Positions 36,571 through 45,089 of a stretch of DNA of 47,383 bases are shown here, in pieces. A program made the position numbers and the translations under genes. Positions within the stretch are counted from its first letter, which is position 1; each line of letters opens with the position of its first letter. Location of the stretch: assembly GCA_030752795.1 (NCBI GenBank), contig JASMDM010000022.1, forward strand, positions 1-47,383. Direction: 5' to 3'. This DNA comes from SAR202 cluster bacterium. GTDB lineage: Bacteria; Chloroflexota; Dehalococcoidia; Lucifugimonadales; UBA1123. The notes beneath the pieces were generated by a model. It did no database searches, had not been told where the DNA came from, and saw nothing but the letters and a program-made list of their open reading frames with translations.

Positions 36571-37478
36571 GCGCCAAGCCAACGGTCGGCATCCTCAATG
36601 TCAACAAACCCTACGGCATGACCTCTACGGAGGTTGTTCGGCGTGCGAAGCGAGCCTGCGGCGTCAAAAGAGTCGGCCATGGAGGAACGCTCGACCCGGT
36701 TGCGACCGGGGTGATTCCTATCTGCATCGGTCCAGCGACGCGGATGATGGATTACTTGATCGCCGGCACTAAAGAGTACCGTACGGTGATCGAGATCGGT
36801 GTGACCACCGACACGTACGACTCCATGGGCGAGACCACGGAAACCGCGGGCAGCGCCGACGTTACGCGCGTGCAGGTTGAGAGAGCCCTCGAGTCGTTCC
36901 ACGGCGATATTTTGCAGGTGCCGCCGATGTACTCGGCCTTGAAGAAAGGTGGCCAGCGGCTCTATGACCTAGCTCGCAAAGGCGTCGAAGCCGAACGCGA
37001 ACCCCGCTCGGTCACCGTCCACGGAATCGACCTTGTCTCGTTCGAGCCCCCGTTCGTCACGGTCGATATCCATTGCGGCCGCGGCTTCTACGTCCGTTCG
37101 CTCGCCCACGACCTTGGCCAAACGCTCGGGTGCGGCGGTCACATGAAGAGCCTCGAGCGCCGGCGAGTCGGGCCGTTCCGGGTCGAAGACGCCCTCGACG
37201 TCGAATCGTTCGACGAGATATTCGAAGGCGAGACCTGGCTCGATCATCTTCACGGCGCCGACATAGCGCTCGGCGGAATGCGAGCCATCGTCGCGGGCGG
37301 CGAGCTCAGGAAGCTGGTTCTTGACGGCAGGCCGATCCCGCCAAGCGTTCGGATTGCTGCCGCGACGCCGGAGGAGCGCTGTCGGATATATACCAGCGAC
37401 GGCCAATTCATCGCAATCGCACGGTTCGACCCAGACGACCGTCGGTGGAAACCAGAAAAAGTCTTTCATCCGAGTTAG
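36567..37478 (+). CDS. truB: tRNA pseudouridine-55 synthase TruB
   Basis: TruB makes pseudouridine 55 in the T-loop of tRNAs. The 303 residues begin GILNVNKPYGMTSTEVVRRA and carry the catalytic D43 in GHGGTLDPVATGVIPI, then KEYRTVIEIGVTTDTYDSMG and IHCGRGFYVRSLAHDLGQTL, with a C-terminal PUA-like part. The start overlaps rbfA (ATGA), so translation is probably coupled. All active-site elements are intact. Confidence 0.96.
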   Translation: MSAKPTVGILNVNKPYGMTSTEVVRRAKRACGVKRVGHGGTLDPVATGVIPICIGPATRMMDYLIAGTKEYRTVIEIGVTTDTYDSMGETTETAGSADVTRVQVERALESFHGDILQVPPMYSALKKGGQRLYDLARKGVEAEREPRSVTVHGIDLVSFEPPFVTVDIHCGRGFYVRSLAHDLGQTLGCGGHMKSLERRRVGPFRVEDALDVESFDEIFEGETWLDHLHGADIALGGMRAIVAGGELRKLVLDGRPIPPSVRIAAATPEERCRIYTSDGQFIAIARFDPDDRRWKPEKVFHPS

Positions 37479-37509
37479 CCGATTCGTGCCTTGCGGCAGG
37501 TGCAGATAA

Positions 37510-38346
37510 ATGAACGAGCGACCTTATTCAGTCGAACCGGAGATCGTCTCTCACTACGACGAAAAGTACGAGGAGCGCGGTCGGCTGACGCGCCGAGCGG
37601 CGGGCATACTGGAGTTCTCCCGATCGAAGGCGCTGATCCGGCGACATCTGCTCCCTCCTCCGAAAGTCGTGGCTGATGTGGGAGGAGGTCCGGGTGCGTA
37701 CGCTGCCTGGCTCGCCCGGGAGGGGTACGAGGTCCATCTCGTTGACCCCGTACCTTTGCATCTGCGGCAAGCTGAAGAAGCCTCCGACGATCAGCCAGCC
37801 ACGCCAATTGCCGGCGGGAGCCAAGGGGACGCTCGGACTCTTTCACAAATCGACGACAGTTGCGATGCGCTGCTGATGATGGGGCCGATGTACCACCTGA
37901 CCGAGCGCGCGGACCGACTGCTGGCCCTCCGCGAAGCGCGCCGCGTGCTGCGGCCCGACGGCCTGATTTTCGTATCGGCGGTCAACTGATTCGCATCGCT
38001 ATTGGACGGACTGACCAGGGGCCTCATCGACGACCCGGATTTCTACCAGATCATGATGCGCGATCTAGAAGACGGCCAGCATCGCAATCCCACCGGCGCG
38101 CCCGAGTACTTCACGACGGCGTTCTTTCACACACCGGACGAGCTCGAAGACGAGATCGCCGAAGCCGGATTCGCGTTGATCGAAACCGTTGCCGTTCAAG
38201 GCCCGGCCTGGATGTTCCCGGATTTCGATAGAAGGTGGACCGATGACCTCAAGCGACGGAGTCTGATGGACCTGCTTCGCACGATCGACCACGAGCACGG
38301 CGCCATGTGGATGAGTCCGCACATGATGGCTGTCGCATCGAAGTGA
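37510..38346 (+). pseudogene. SAM-dependent methyltransferase with an in-frame UGA
   Basis: One frame runs through a TGA at 37987-37989. The first part (159 codons) has the SAM motif VVADVGGGPGAYAAWLAREG, EVHLVDPVPLHLRQA, LLMMGPMYHLTERADRL and ARRVLRPDGLIFVSAVN. After the TGA the same frame continues FASLLDGLTRGLIDDPDFYQ, then GAPEYFTTAFFHTPDELEDE and AEAGFALIETVAVQGPAW, the usual second half of this class I methyltransferase family. Relatives I recall have Arg where the stop lies, so CGA to TGA is the simplest event. That makes it a probable pseudogene, an assembly error, or an unusual readthrough case. The start ATG 37510 has only a weak Shine-Dalgarno. The substrate is unknown. Confidence 0.75.
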
Positions 38347-38410
38347 GCGCGATCCCGCGCCCGCAATTCGCTCGCAATCGACGCTGGCCGTGTTCACGAG
38401 CGAAATTGCC

Positions 38411-38440
38411 TTGACTGACCAACCCGAGCGTTACTACAAT
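38411..38440 (+). promoter_or_regulatory. rplU-rpmA-rpmE promoter
   Basis: TTGACT (38411-38416), 18 bases, TACAAT (38435-38440). The transcript would start near 38447, only about 8 bases before the rplU ATG, leaving barely enough leader for the GAGG at 38448-38451. Confidence 0.8.
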
Positions 38441-38454
38441 GACTACCGAGGTCA

Positions 38455-38781
38455 ATGAAATTGAACGACTTTGCAATAGTAACAACAGGCGGAAAACAGT
38501 ACCGCGTTCAAACCGGTGACACGATTCGCGTTGAGTCACTTGCAGGTGACGTCGGCGACACGGTCGATCTGACCGATGTGCACTTGGTGTCCCTCGACGG
38601 TGAGGTCTCCATCGGCGCGCCCACCGTACCTGGCGCCAAAGTGGTCACGGAAATCGCTGGCAGTGGCAAGGGCAAGAAGATCATTATCTTCAAGTACAAG
38701 CACAAGACGCGATACCGGAGAAAGAACGGCCACAGGCAGCTTTACACCGATTTGATGGTAAACGACATCTCATTAGGGTAA
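38455..38781 (+). CDS. rplU: 50S ribosomal protein bL21
   Basis: The 108 residues have the bL21 pattern: IVTTGGKQYRVQTGDTIRVE, VSIGAPTVPGAKVVTEI, and the basic KKIIIFKYKHKTRYRRKNGH with RQLYTDL. ATG 38455 sits 3 bases after GAGG, rather close; TTG 38461 is an alternative start two codons later. It is the first gene of the rplU-rpmA-rpmE cluster. Confidence 0.96.
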   Translation: MKLNDFAIVTTGGKQYRVQTGDTIRVESLAGDVGDTVDLTDVHLVSLDGEVSIGAPTVPGAKVVTEIAGSGKGKKIIIFKYKHKTRYRRKNGHRQLYTDLMVNDISLG

Positions 38782-38813
38782 GCGGCGCCCCATGAAAGGC
38801 TGGAAACCGAACC

Positions 38814-39074
38814 ATGGCCCATAAGAAAGGCGGCGGGAGCACCCGCAACGGACGAGACAGCAACTCCAAAAGGCTTGGCGTCAAACGCTATGACACGCAA
38901 GTCGTGAGAGCCGGCACGATCCTCGTTCGCCAGCGCGGGACGAGAATCCATCCCGGCACGAACGTCGGTTTGGGCAAAGACCATACGCTGTTCTCGTTGA
39001 TCGACGGCAGCGTGAAGTTCGAGTGGGGCAAGCTGGGCCGCAAGGTTGCCAGCGTGTATCCCTCCGGAGACTAG
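38814..39074 (+). CDS. rpmA: 50S ribosomal protein bL27
   Basis: The 86 residues begin [20 protein letters not shown], then [20 protein letters not shown] and [20 protein letters not shown], all diagnostic. The N terminus begins directly with AHKKGGGS, so there is no cleavable extension of the Firmicutes type. It lies 32 bases after rplU. Confidence 0.97.
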   Translation: MAHKKGGGSTRNGRDSNSKRLGVKRYDTQVVRAGTILVRQRGTRIHPGTNVGLGKDHTLFSLIDGSVKFEWGKLGRKVASVYPSGD

Positions 39075-39079
39075 AGAGA

Positions 39080-39283
39080 ATGAAAGCAACGATACATCCC
39101 GAATACTATCCCGAAGCCAAGGTCATTTGTTCGTGCGGGGCCACCCATACGACCGGCTCGACGAAACCTGAGCTTCGAATCGAAATCTGTTCGACGTGCC
39201 ACCCGTTCTTCACCGGTGAACAGCGAATCATCGACACCGAGGGCCGCGTCGAGAGGCTGAAGCGCCGCTTCGGGTTGGAGTGA
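39080..39283 (+). CDS. rpmE: 50S ribosomal protein bL31 (zinc-binding form)
   Basis: The 67 residues begin [20 protein letters not shown] and carry four cysteines (C17, C19, C37, C40) that form the zinc site of the C+ type, followed by [20 protein letters not shown]. The true start is ATG 39080, 5 bases after rpmA; a longer frame from 39023 lies within rpmA. A strong terminator follows. Confidence 0.96.
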   Translation: MKATIHPEYYPEAKVICSCGATHTTGSTKPELRIEICSTCHPFFTGEQRIIDTEGRVERLKRRFGLE

Positions 39284-39307
39284 CGTCGGACCAACTTTTG
39301 TAAATCT

Positions 39308-39340
39308 AAGGGGTGAGCGCTTTCGATCTCACCCCTTTTT
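39308..39340 (+). terminator. Terminator of the rplU-rpmA-rpmE operon
   Basis: AAGGGGTGAG (39308-39317) pairs with CTCACCCCTT (39328-39337) around a 10-base loop, with five T (39336-39340) at the end. Confidence 0.92.
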
Positions 39341-39455
39341 GGTTTAAGGCCCATCGCCTCTTCAAGCCACAGACTGGACATGATGCGAACGCATTGTTGC
39401 GACATCGCTGCAGTGAAACTCGAACAGGGTTGCAACCGAATTCAGAGCGGCGACC

Positions 39456-40433
39456 ATGACGACTGAAAACAAGCCAAGTTACGGCGGACAGGCTGTCCTC
39501 GAAGGAGTGATGATTCGAGGACAGCGAAACGTCGCCATCGCGGTGCGCCGGCCAAACGGACACATCACCACGCAAATCCGGCCGCTGAGCTCGCTGTTCA
39601 TCGGGTCGCTCCGCCGGCTGCCCCTGGTCCGCGGCGTGATCATGTTGGTCGAAACATTGGCGCTTGGAATGCAGGCGCTCAGCTACTCGGCCAGCGTGGG
39701 CCTCGAGAGCTCTGACGCCGAAGAAGACTCGAAGCCGGAACACGAGGAGCTCGGCAAAGCATCCATGGCCGGGATGATGTTGTTCGCCTTGGTCTTCGCG
39801 ATCGGGCTCTTCTTTTTGCTGCCGCTGTTCGCCTCGAGGCCGTTGGAGGGCGCGTTCGGCAACGACGTCGCGTCCAACATCGCCGAGGGCGGAATCAGGA
39901 TGGTGGTGTTCATCGCCTACATCTTTTTGATCGGCCGGATGAACGACATCAAACGCGTCTTCATGTACCACGGCGCGGAGCACATGACGGTGCACGCGCA
40001 AGAGCACGACGACGAACTCAACATCGACGAAATCCGAAAGTACTCGCCTGCGCATCCGCGTTGCGGCACCGCGTTCCTGCTCACGGTGATGGTCGTGGCG
40101 ATCATCGTGTTCGCCTTCGTGCCGCGTGACCCGTTGTGGTGGCTGATCACGTCGCGGATCATATTCATCCCGCTGATTGCGGCCGCGGCCTACGAGATCA
40201 TCCGTTGGAGCGGCCGATACTCCGACAACCTGCTCGTGAGCCTCATCTCGAGCCCGAACCTTGCGCTGCAGAAGCTCACGACACGATGGCCCGACGACGA
40301 CCAGATCGAAGTGGCAATCGCGGCAATGGAGCTGGCAATCAAGTCGGACTTGTTGACGGTCACGTTGTCGTACGAAGGAGATCAGGAAGCCGCCGCTCGC
40401 CATGTCGACGAAGACGATTCGCCGAGCCTGTAG
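39456..40433 (+). CDS. DUF1385 (YqhQ-like) membrane protein
   Basis: The 325-residue protein matches DUF1385: YGGQAVLEGVMIRGQRNVAI, PLVRGVIMLVETLALGMQAL, DIKRVFMYHGAEHMTVHAQE (a conserved HGAEH motif), YSPAHPRCGTAFLLTVMVVA and YEIIRWSGRYSDN. There are about four to five transmembrane segments. The family function is unknown to me; the conserved His and Glu residues suggest metal binding. In many Gram-positive and Chloroflexota genomes it lies between rpmE and prfA; here rpmE precedes it, but prfA does not follow. The Shine-Dalgarno is weak. Confidence 0.88.
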   Translation: MTTENKPSYGGQAVLEGVMIRGQRNVAIAVRRPNGHITTQIRPLSSLFIGSLRRLPLVRGVIMLVETLALGMQALSYSASVGLESSDAEEDSKPEHEELGKASMAGMMLFALVFAIGLFFLLPLFASRPLEGAFGNDVASNIAEGGIRMVVFIAYIFLIGRMNDIKRVFMYHGAEHMTVHAQEHDDELNIDEIRKYSPAHPRCGTAFLLTVMVVAIIVFAFVPRDPLWWLITSRIIFIPLIAAAAYEIIRWSGRYSDNLLVSLISSPNLALQKLTTRWPDDDQIEVAIAAMELAIKSDLLTVTLSYEGDQEAAARHVDEDDSPSL

Positions 40434-40434
40434 C

Positions 40435-40469
40435 CCGCCGGGTGTCAGCGGATCGCCTGAGCCCGGCGG
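40435..40469 (+). terminator. GC hairpin at the end of the DUF1385 gene
   Basis: CCGCCGGG (40435-40442) pairs with CCCGGCGG (40462-40469) directly after the stop, without a T-run. It lies between two convergent genes and may be a weak terminator. Confidence 0.35.
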
Positions 40470-40489
40470 CGTCGAACAGGAACTGACGC

Positions 40490-40852
40490 CTACGTGTTCC
40501 GCTTGAGGATTTTGTTGAACGTGCGCTGAAGTTTGGGCAGTTTCGGGTCGTATTCACCCAACACGTATTCCTCAGGGTGATTTTTGATCCACTCCAGGGC
40601 AATCTCTTTCGCCTGTTGATCGCTGCGGATCTGACCGCGTACGAACTCTGTGGCGAACGTTGCCATTTCGCGTCGTCGTTTTAGCCTTCGGCGCACGTAA
40701 AACGGAGCCCAGATCGGCAACGTCAGGAAATGGAAAATAAGCTTGTACACGGCGACCTGGTCGCTCAGCGCGTCTCGTTGCGCTTGACCGGAGTGCTTGG
40801 CAGAGGCGGTCCATCTCTGACTTTGTAGGCTTCGACGTGGTTCACGAGACAT
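40490..40852 (-). CDS. Hypothetical protein with one hydrophobic segment
   Basis: I do not recognise this 120-residue protein. It has a basic N terminus (MSREPRRSLQSQRW), one hydrophobic stretch in the middle (VYKLIFHFLTLPIWAPFYVRR) followed by a run of basic residues (RRLKRRRE), and an ending rich in Lys and Glu (EWIKNHPEEYVLGEYDPKLP). ATG 40852 is chosen because AGGAG lies 6 bases upstream; the frame extends to 40909. It is 64 bases downstream of hisIE on the same strand and could be the last gene of that operon. Confidence 0.55.
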   Translation of the reverse strand: MSREPRRSLQSQRWTASAKHSGQAQRDALSDQVAVYKLIFHFLTLPIWAPFYVRRRLKRRREMATFATEFVRGQIRSDQQAKEIALEWIKNHPEEYVLGEYDPKLPKLQRTFNKILKRNT

Positions 40853-40916
40853 GTAGTGCTCCTTAGGACCATGCACTTCCGATATACGGGACCGTGACTC
40901 GTCCGGCAAGTATCGG

Positions 40917-41537
40917 TTACCGGCGTCTCCCGCGAAGCTCAGACCAAACGTCCTCTGGTTTGGCGCCGACGGCGGCGAGCAAGACTAGCGAGTGGTAGAG
41001 CATGTCCGCCATCTCGCGGACGGTGTCGTTTTTCTCGCCCTTGACCCCGGCGATCGCGGTTTCACCTGCTTCCTCGATTACCTTCTGGGCGATCCTGTCC
41101 GGTCCTCGCTGGAGCAGTTCAGTCGTGTAGCTGCCCTCCGGCATCTCCTGTTTGCGGTCCACGATGACCGAGAACAGCTCCTCTAGCACTCCGGGCCCGC
41201 CCTCGGCGGCGGCGATTTCGGGCACATCGTCGAGCGGTGTGAAGAAGCACGTTGGGTTTCCCGTGTGACAGATCGGGCCGTCAGGAACTACTTTGACGAG
41301 AAGGGTGTCGCCGTCGCAGTCGAGTGACGCTGATTTCACTCTCATGTAGTTGCCGGAGATCTCGCCCTTGTGCCAAAGCTCTGAACGGGAGCGGCTGTAG
41401 AACCAGACCTCCCCGCTTTCCAGCGTTCGCTTGAGAGAGCCCGGGCTGAAGTACCCGAGCATCAAGACCTCGCCAGTGTTCGCGTCCTGGCATATGGCCG
41501 GGGTCAGTCCTTTGTCATCGAGTTGCATGGTTGCCAT
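40917..41537 (-). CDS. hisI: Bifunctional phosphoribosyl-AMP cyclohydrolase / phosphoribosyl-ATP diphosphatase
   Basis: The protein carries out the second and third steps of histidine synthesis. In the 206 residues the HisI half has GEVLMLGYFSPGSLKRTLES, WFYSRSRSELWHKGEISGN, the metal residues D73, D75 and D77 in LDCDGDTLL, and C90/C97 in CHTGNPTCFF. The HisE half (about 115-206) has the IEEAGETAIAG-like stretch and DMLYHSLVLLAAVG. The fusion order is the usual HisIE. ATG 41537 has AGAGG 6 bases upstream. It follows hisF by 135 bases. Confidence 0.94.
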   Translation of the reverse strand: MATMQLDDKGLTPAICQDANTGEVLMLGYFSPGSLKRTLESGEVWFYSRSRSELWHKGEISGNYMRVKSASLDCDGDTLLVKVVPDGPICHTGNPTCFFTPLDDVPEIAAAEGGPGVLEELFSVIVDRKQEMPEGSYTTELLQRGPDRIAQKVIEEAGETAIAGVKGEKNDTVREMADMLYHSLVLLAAVGAKPEDVWSELRGRRR

Positions 41538-41672
41538 GTGTGACCTCTTCGTATTGGTAATGACGCGTTGGAAGCGATTTGGCGTGCCACCGTCCGATCG
41601 ATTCGCAAACGACGGATCCAAGACCGAGCCCTGTTATTAACGATATCGCCATCCGGAGGTAAATTCGGAGAC

Positions 41673-42500
41673 CTAACCCGATTGGCGAATCGGCCTGATC
41701 GGCACTCCTCGCTCGGCCAGATACTCCTTCACGTCGCCAACGCTGTACGTGCCGAAGTGAAAGATGCTCGCCGCGAGGACCGCGTCGGCGTTTCCGGCCT
41801 CCACGGCCTGGTACAGATGCTCGGGCTCGCCCGCGCCCCCACTGGCGATAACCGGGATCGGCACCGCGTTGGAGATCGCTCGGACCATGTCCAGGTCGTA
41901 GCCGGTCAGTTGACCGTCGGTGTTCATGCTGGTCAGGAGGATTTCGCCGGCCCCGAGCTCGGCGACCCGAATCGCCCACGCCAAGGCATCGATGCCCATC
42001 GGCGTCCGGCCCCCGTGGATGTACACCTGCCACCGCGATCCGGCGTGCAACGCAAGTGAGGCGTCGGCAGGGTCCGGATATTCCGTGTCGGACGGATCGA
42101 ACGCTTTCGCATCGATGGCGACAACGATGGCCTGTGCGCCGAAGTGCTGCGCTGCCGCGGCAACGAGCTCCGGATTCTGGACCGCCGCGGTGTTCAGCGA
42201 CACCTTATCCGCCCCAGCCTCGAGCATTCGACGGACATCCGCCACCTCGCGCATGCCGCCTCCGACGGTCAACGGGATGAAAAGCTGCTCCGACACCTGT
42301 TCGACGACGTTCAGCATGATGTCGCGGGCGTCCGAGCTTGCAGTGATGTCAAGGAACACGAGTTCGTCGGCGCCCTCCCGGTCGTAGAACGCGGCCAACT
42401 CGGCAGGGTCTCCGGCGTCGCGAATGTTCACGAAGCTGATGCCTTTGACCACGCGCCCCTGATCGACGTCGAGGCAGGGGATGATTCGTTTCGTCAGCAT
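41673..42500 (-). CDS. hisF: Imidazole glycerol phosphate synthase cyclase subunit HisF
   Basis: HisF uses ammonia from HisH to make imidazole glycerol phosphate and AICAR. The 275-residue barrel starts [20 protein letters not shown], with catalytic D11 and D130 (VVAIDAKAF). Phosphate-binding loops ([15 protein letters not shown] and [18 protein letters not shown]) are present. The middle segment after D130 ([20 protein letters not shown]) is longer than in E. coli HisF, a small insertion. It overlaps hisA by 7 bases. Confidence 0.95.
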   Translation of the reverse strand: MLTKRIIPCLDVDQGRVVKGISFVNIRDAGDPAELAAFYDREGADELVFLDITASSDARDIMLNVVEQVSEQLFIPLTVGGGMREVADVRRMLEAGADKVSLNTAAVQNPELVAAAAQHFGAQAIVVAIDAKAFDPSDTEYPDPADASLALHAGSRWQVYIHGGRTPMGIDALAWAIRVAELGAGEILLTSMNTDGQLTGYDLDMVRAISNAVPIPVIASGGAGEPEHLYQAVEAGNADAVLAASIFHFGTYSVGDVKEYLAERGVPIRPIRQSG

Positions 42501-43228
42501 GTGTCAGCCTTTGTGGACAACGCTTCTATCGCGGCGACCAAGTCGATGCCGCCCGTGTACAAGGCGGTCCCGACTACCGCGCCCGACGCTCCGATTTCAG
42601 CCAGCCGCAGCAGGTGATCAATCGACGAGATGCCTCCGGCGGCGATGAGCTCACCTTCGACCCTGTCGACCATCTCAGTGACGGCCGCGTAGTTCGGCTC
42701 GGTGAGCGTCCCGTCTCGTGAGATGTCGGTGTACAAGAAGTTCTCTACTCCCGCGGATTTCATTTGGTCGACCAGATCGGTCGCCGCGACTCGCGTGTCT
42801 GACGTCCAGCCATCGGTCGCCACCCAACCGTCTCGAGCGTCCACGGTGACGACGACCGATTCGGGTCCGCGTTCGCGACACAGGCGGCTAACGAAGTCGG
42901 GTGACTCGATCGCCGCGGTGCCAATCATGACGCGGGAGATGCCCGCCGACAGCGCATTGACGGCGATCTCGAAGGATCGGATTCCGCCGCCAAGCTGCAC
43001 CGGAACGCCTGACGAAGCGGCGATCTTGCCGGCAACTTCGAGATTGGCCGGGGCGCCGGCTTTGGCGCCGTCAAGGTCCACCACGTGGAGCCGAGATGTA
43101 CCTGCGTCGACCCATCGCTTCGCGACCTCCAGAGGGTCGGCGGCGTAGACGGTTTCTTTGGCGTAGTCGCCCTGGAAAAGGCGGACGCACTTTCCGTCTC
43201 GGAGATCTATCGCTGGAATTACTTCCAT
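42494..43228 (-). CDS. hisA: Phosphoribosylformimino-AICAR isomerase HisA
   Basis: HisA isomerises ProFAR to PRFAR. The 244 residues begin [20 protein letters not shown], with the catalytic D8 in IDLR, then [50 protein letters not shown] and [17 protein letters not shown]. All core loops fit. It overlaps hisH upstream by 10 bases and hisF downstream by 7. Confidence 0.95.
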   Translation of the reverse strand: MEVIPAIDLRDGKCVRLFQGDYAKETVYAADPLEVAKRWVDAGTSRLHVVDLDGAKAGAPANLEVAGKIAASSGVPVQLGGGIRSFEIAVNALSAGISRVMIGTAAIESPDFVSRLCRERGPESVVVTVDARDGWVATDGWTSDTRVAATDLVDQMKSAGVENFLYTDISRDGTLTEPNYAAVTEMVDRVEGELIAAGGISSIDHLLRLAEIGASGAVVGTALYTGGIDLVAAIEALSTKADTC

Positions 43229-43866
43229 GCCTTGGTCCCTGCCTTGGCCTCGGCTCTGACGTGCTCAACGAAGTTTCGGTATACGCGTAGACCCACGTCG
43301 CCGCTCTTTTCGGGATGGAACTGGACTGCAACGACGTTGTCCCAGGCAGCGGCGCTGCAGAACTCCACCCCGTAGTCCGTCGTTGCGGCGACCAACGCAT
43401 CCTTGTCCGGCGCGGCGTAGTAGCTGTGGACGAAATAGAAGTGCGAGTTGTTGGGCACACCTTCGAACACCGGATGGTCGATTTTGAACTCGACCTCGTT
43501 CCAACCCATGTGAGGAATCTTCTGTCCGGACGGTAGTTTCTTCGTGCGCCCTTGGATCACGCCAAGGCACGGTTCGTCGCCTTCGTCCGATGCGTCGAGC
43601 AGTAATTCAAGGCCCATGCACATCCCGAAGTAGGGCTTACCGCTCGCCACGAATTCCTTGATCGGATCGACGAGACCCTTGTCGCGCATCTGCTTCATCG
43701 CCGAGTCGCAGGCGCCCTGTCCCGGCACAACGATTGCGTCGGCGTCGCGGACTTGAACTGGATCCGACGTGATGACCGGGTCCACGTCGAACAGCGCCAA
43801 CGCCTTCTGAACGCTGCGCAGGTTTCCGGCTTCGTAGTCGACGATGGCTATTCGAGGGTCAGTCAC
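43219..43866 (-). CDS. hisH: Imidazole glycerol phosphate synthase glutaminase subunit HisH
   Basis: HisH is a class I glutamine amidotransferase that feeds ammonia to HisF. The 215 residues have AIVDYEAGNLRSVQKAL, VVPGQGACDSAM, the nucleophile C83 in YFGMCMGLELL, and the H184/E186 pair in VQFHPEKSGDVGLRVYRNF. The start is GTG 43866, overlapping the upstream adenosyltransferase stop by 4 bases (GTGA). Confidence 0.95.
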   Translation of the reverse strand: MTDPRIAIVDYEAGNLRSVQKALALFDVDPVITSDPVQVRDADAIVVPGQGACDSAMKQMRDKGLVDPIKEFVASGKPYFGMCMGLELLLDASDEGDEPCLGVIQGRTKKLPSGQKIPHMGWNEVEFKIDHPVFEGVPNNSHFYFVHSYYAAPDKDALVAATTDYGVEFCSAAAWDNVVAVQFHPEKSGDVGLRVYRNFVEHVRAEAKAGTKAWK

Positions 43867-44438
43867 TCGGCCAGTCCCTTGTCACGATCGGCTTTGTTCA
43901 CGAGGTCGAGCGGTCGCTCTCGGTCTTCGTATCGCGCCAGCATGAAAAGCAGATCGGCTAGGCGATTCAAATAGCGCAATACCTCGAGGTTCGGGAGGAT
44001 GTCGCGGTCCTTCAATCCGACGGCCCGGCGTTCTGCGGTGCGCAGCATACTTCGCGCCAGGTCGATCGCGCCTGAAGCCGCTGAGGTCCCCGGGACCAAG
44101 AATGCGTGGGGCAATTCGATGCGGCCGTCGATGGTGTCGACCAACTCCTCCAGACCGGCAACCATCTCCGGGGTGACGGTTGCGAGGCGCCGGCTCATCA
44201 TCTCGTAGTTTGCGGGGTCGGTGGCAAGCTCGGCGCCCGCGACAAACATCTCCCGTTGAACGCGCAGGAGGGTTTCCTTGACCAGATCGTCTTCGGACAA
44301 ACCGCGGGCCAGGCCCATCGCTGAGACGGCCGCATCCATCGCGCCGACGACCTCGCAACGAGGGTTGTCTTTCGAGACCCTGCCGCCGAACAGCAGTCCG
44401 GTCTGCCCTTCGTCGCCGGACTTCGTGTAGATCTTCAC
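43863..44438 (-). CDS. PduO-type ATP:cob(I)alamin adenosyltransferase
   Basis: The enzyme makes adenosylcobalamin. From GTG 44438 the 191 residues begin MKIYTKSGDEGQTGLLFGGR, the ATP-binding loop of the PduO type, then RELATD-like AGAELATDP, FLVPGTSAASGAIDLARSML with RTAERRAV (the conserved R-x-x-x-R-R-A-E-R type helix), and ILPNLEVLRYLNRLADLLFM. GGAGG lies 6 bases before the GTG, which is why I prefer it to the ATG 5 codons earlier. It is the first gene of an operon with hisH, hisA, hisF and hisIE, an unusual pairing. Confidence 0.93.
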   Translation of the reverse strand: MKIYTKSGDEGQTGLLFGGRVSKDNPRCEVVGAMDAAVSAMGLARGLSEDDLVKETLLRVQREMFVAGAELATDPANYEMMSRRLATVTPEMVAGLEELVDTIDGRIELPHAFLVPGTSAASGAIDLARSMLRTAERRAVGLKDRDILPNLEVLRYLNRLADLLFMLARYEDRERPLDLVNKADRDKGLAE

Positions 44439-44456
44439 GTCACGCCTCCGCAAGGT

Positions 44457-44462
44457 ATTATA
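44457..44462 (-). promoter_or_regulatory. -10 element for the adenosyltransferase-his operon
   Basis: TATAAT on the minus strand (44462 to 44457), about 18 bases before the GTG start. I see no good -35 at the right distance. Confidence 0.4.
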
Positions 44463-44500
44463 ACAACTGGCGTCACGGCCCAGGAATGCCCTGCGGAACT

Positions 44501-44531
44501 CAAAAGGGCCCGGCTTGCGCCGGGCCCTTTG
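44501..44531 (-). terminator. Strong hairpin terminator between hsp20 and the his operon
   Basis: GGGCCCGGC (44506-44514) pairs with GCCGGGCCC (44519-44527), flanked by A (44502-44505) and T (44528-44530). On the minus strand it is a 12-bp stem followed by TTTT, so it ends the hsp20 transcript. Confidence 0.88.
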
Positions 44532-44551
44532 TGTTCGAATGCGCCGAACTG

Positions 44552-44989
44552 TTAGCTGACTTTGACCTCCAGCCTCTTGGGCTTTCGGGCTTCGGTCTTG
44601 GGCAACGTGATTGTGATTACGCCGTTCGCGTACGTGGATTCGGCTTGGTCCACGTCGACGGTGTCGGGTAGCTTCAGCGCACGGCGGAACTTGCCGGATC
44701 GTCGCTCCCGAAGCAGGTAGCCTTCACCGTCGGCGTCCGCGATCGCCTCGGTCTCGGCCGAGATGCTCAGCACGCCGTCGTCCACGCTGACCTCGATGTT
44801 TTCGGCTTTGAATCCGGGCAGCGATGCTCGAACGACGATCGAGTCGTCGTCTTGGACCACGTCCACGGGCAGCGACCAGCCGTCACTTGGCGCTGCCCGA
44901 GCTCGGGGCGCGATGTTTCTCCGCACCAGGCCGGCAGGTATGTCCCATTGCCAAAAGTCCCTGAATGGATCGATTCTCTGAAGTGTCAT
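44552..44989 (-). CDS. hsp20: Hsp20/alpha-crystallin small heat-shock protein
   Basis: Small heat-shock proteins hold unfolding proteins in large oligomers. The 145 residues contain the alpha-crystallin domain (about 48-140): LPVDVVQDDDSIVVRASLPG, FKAENIEVSVDDGVLSISAE, RRSGKFRRALKLPDTVDVDQ and AESTYANGVITITLPKTEAR, which includes the A-x-x-x-NGV-L-type motif. ATG 44989 has AGGAG 6 bases upstream; the frame extends to 45055. A near-perfect promoter lies at 45057-45086. It is divergent from dnaJ-hspR. Confidence 0.93.
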   Translation of the reverse strand: MTLQRIDPFRDFWQWDIPAGLVRRNIAPRARAAPSDGWSLPVDVVQDDDSIVVRASLPGFKAENIEVSVDDGVLSISAETEAIADADGEGYLLRERRSGKFRRALKLPDTVDVDQAESTYANGVITITLPKTEARKPKRLEVKVS

Positions 44990-45056
44990 TCGTATCTCCT
45001 TGTGTCCGCTTTTCTCGATTGCGTCAGGGTTAGATTCGCCTTGTTCTACGATCATC

Positions 45057-45086
45057 AGTATAAATGACGTGATGCCTTGCTGTCAA
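45057..45086 (-). promoter_or_regulatory. hsp20 promoter
   Basis: TTGACA (45086 to 45081), 18 bases, TATACT (45062 to 45057) on the minus strand. The -35 is perfect and the -10 differs from TATAAT at one position. A vegetative-type promoter on a heat-shock gene suggests control by a repressor. Confidence 0.82.
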
Positions 45087-45089
45087 TAG

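Noticed and set aside
37987-37989. Second selenocysteine codon, in the methyltransferase
   Set aside because: The site corresponds to Arg in the relatives I recall, not Cys, and is not catalytic, so a CGA to TGA mutation or a sequence error explains it better.
39306-40403. 365-codon minus-strand frame opposite DUF1385
   Set aside because: The product is a His/Asp/Arg-rich shadow of the DUF1385 gene, which has membrane helices and conserved motifs on the plus strand.
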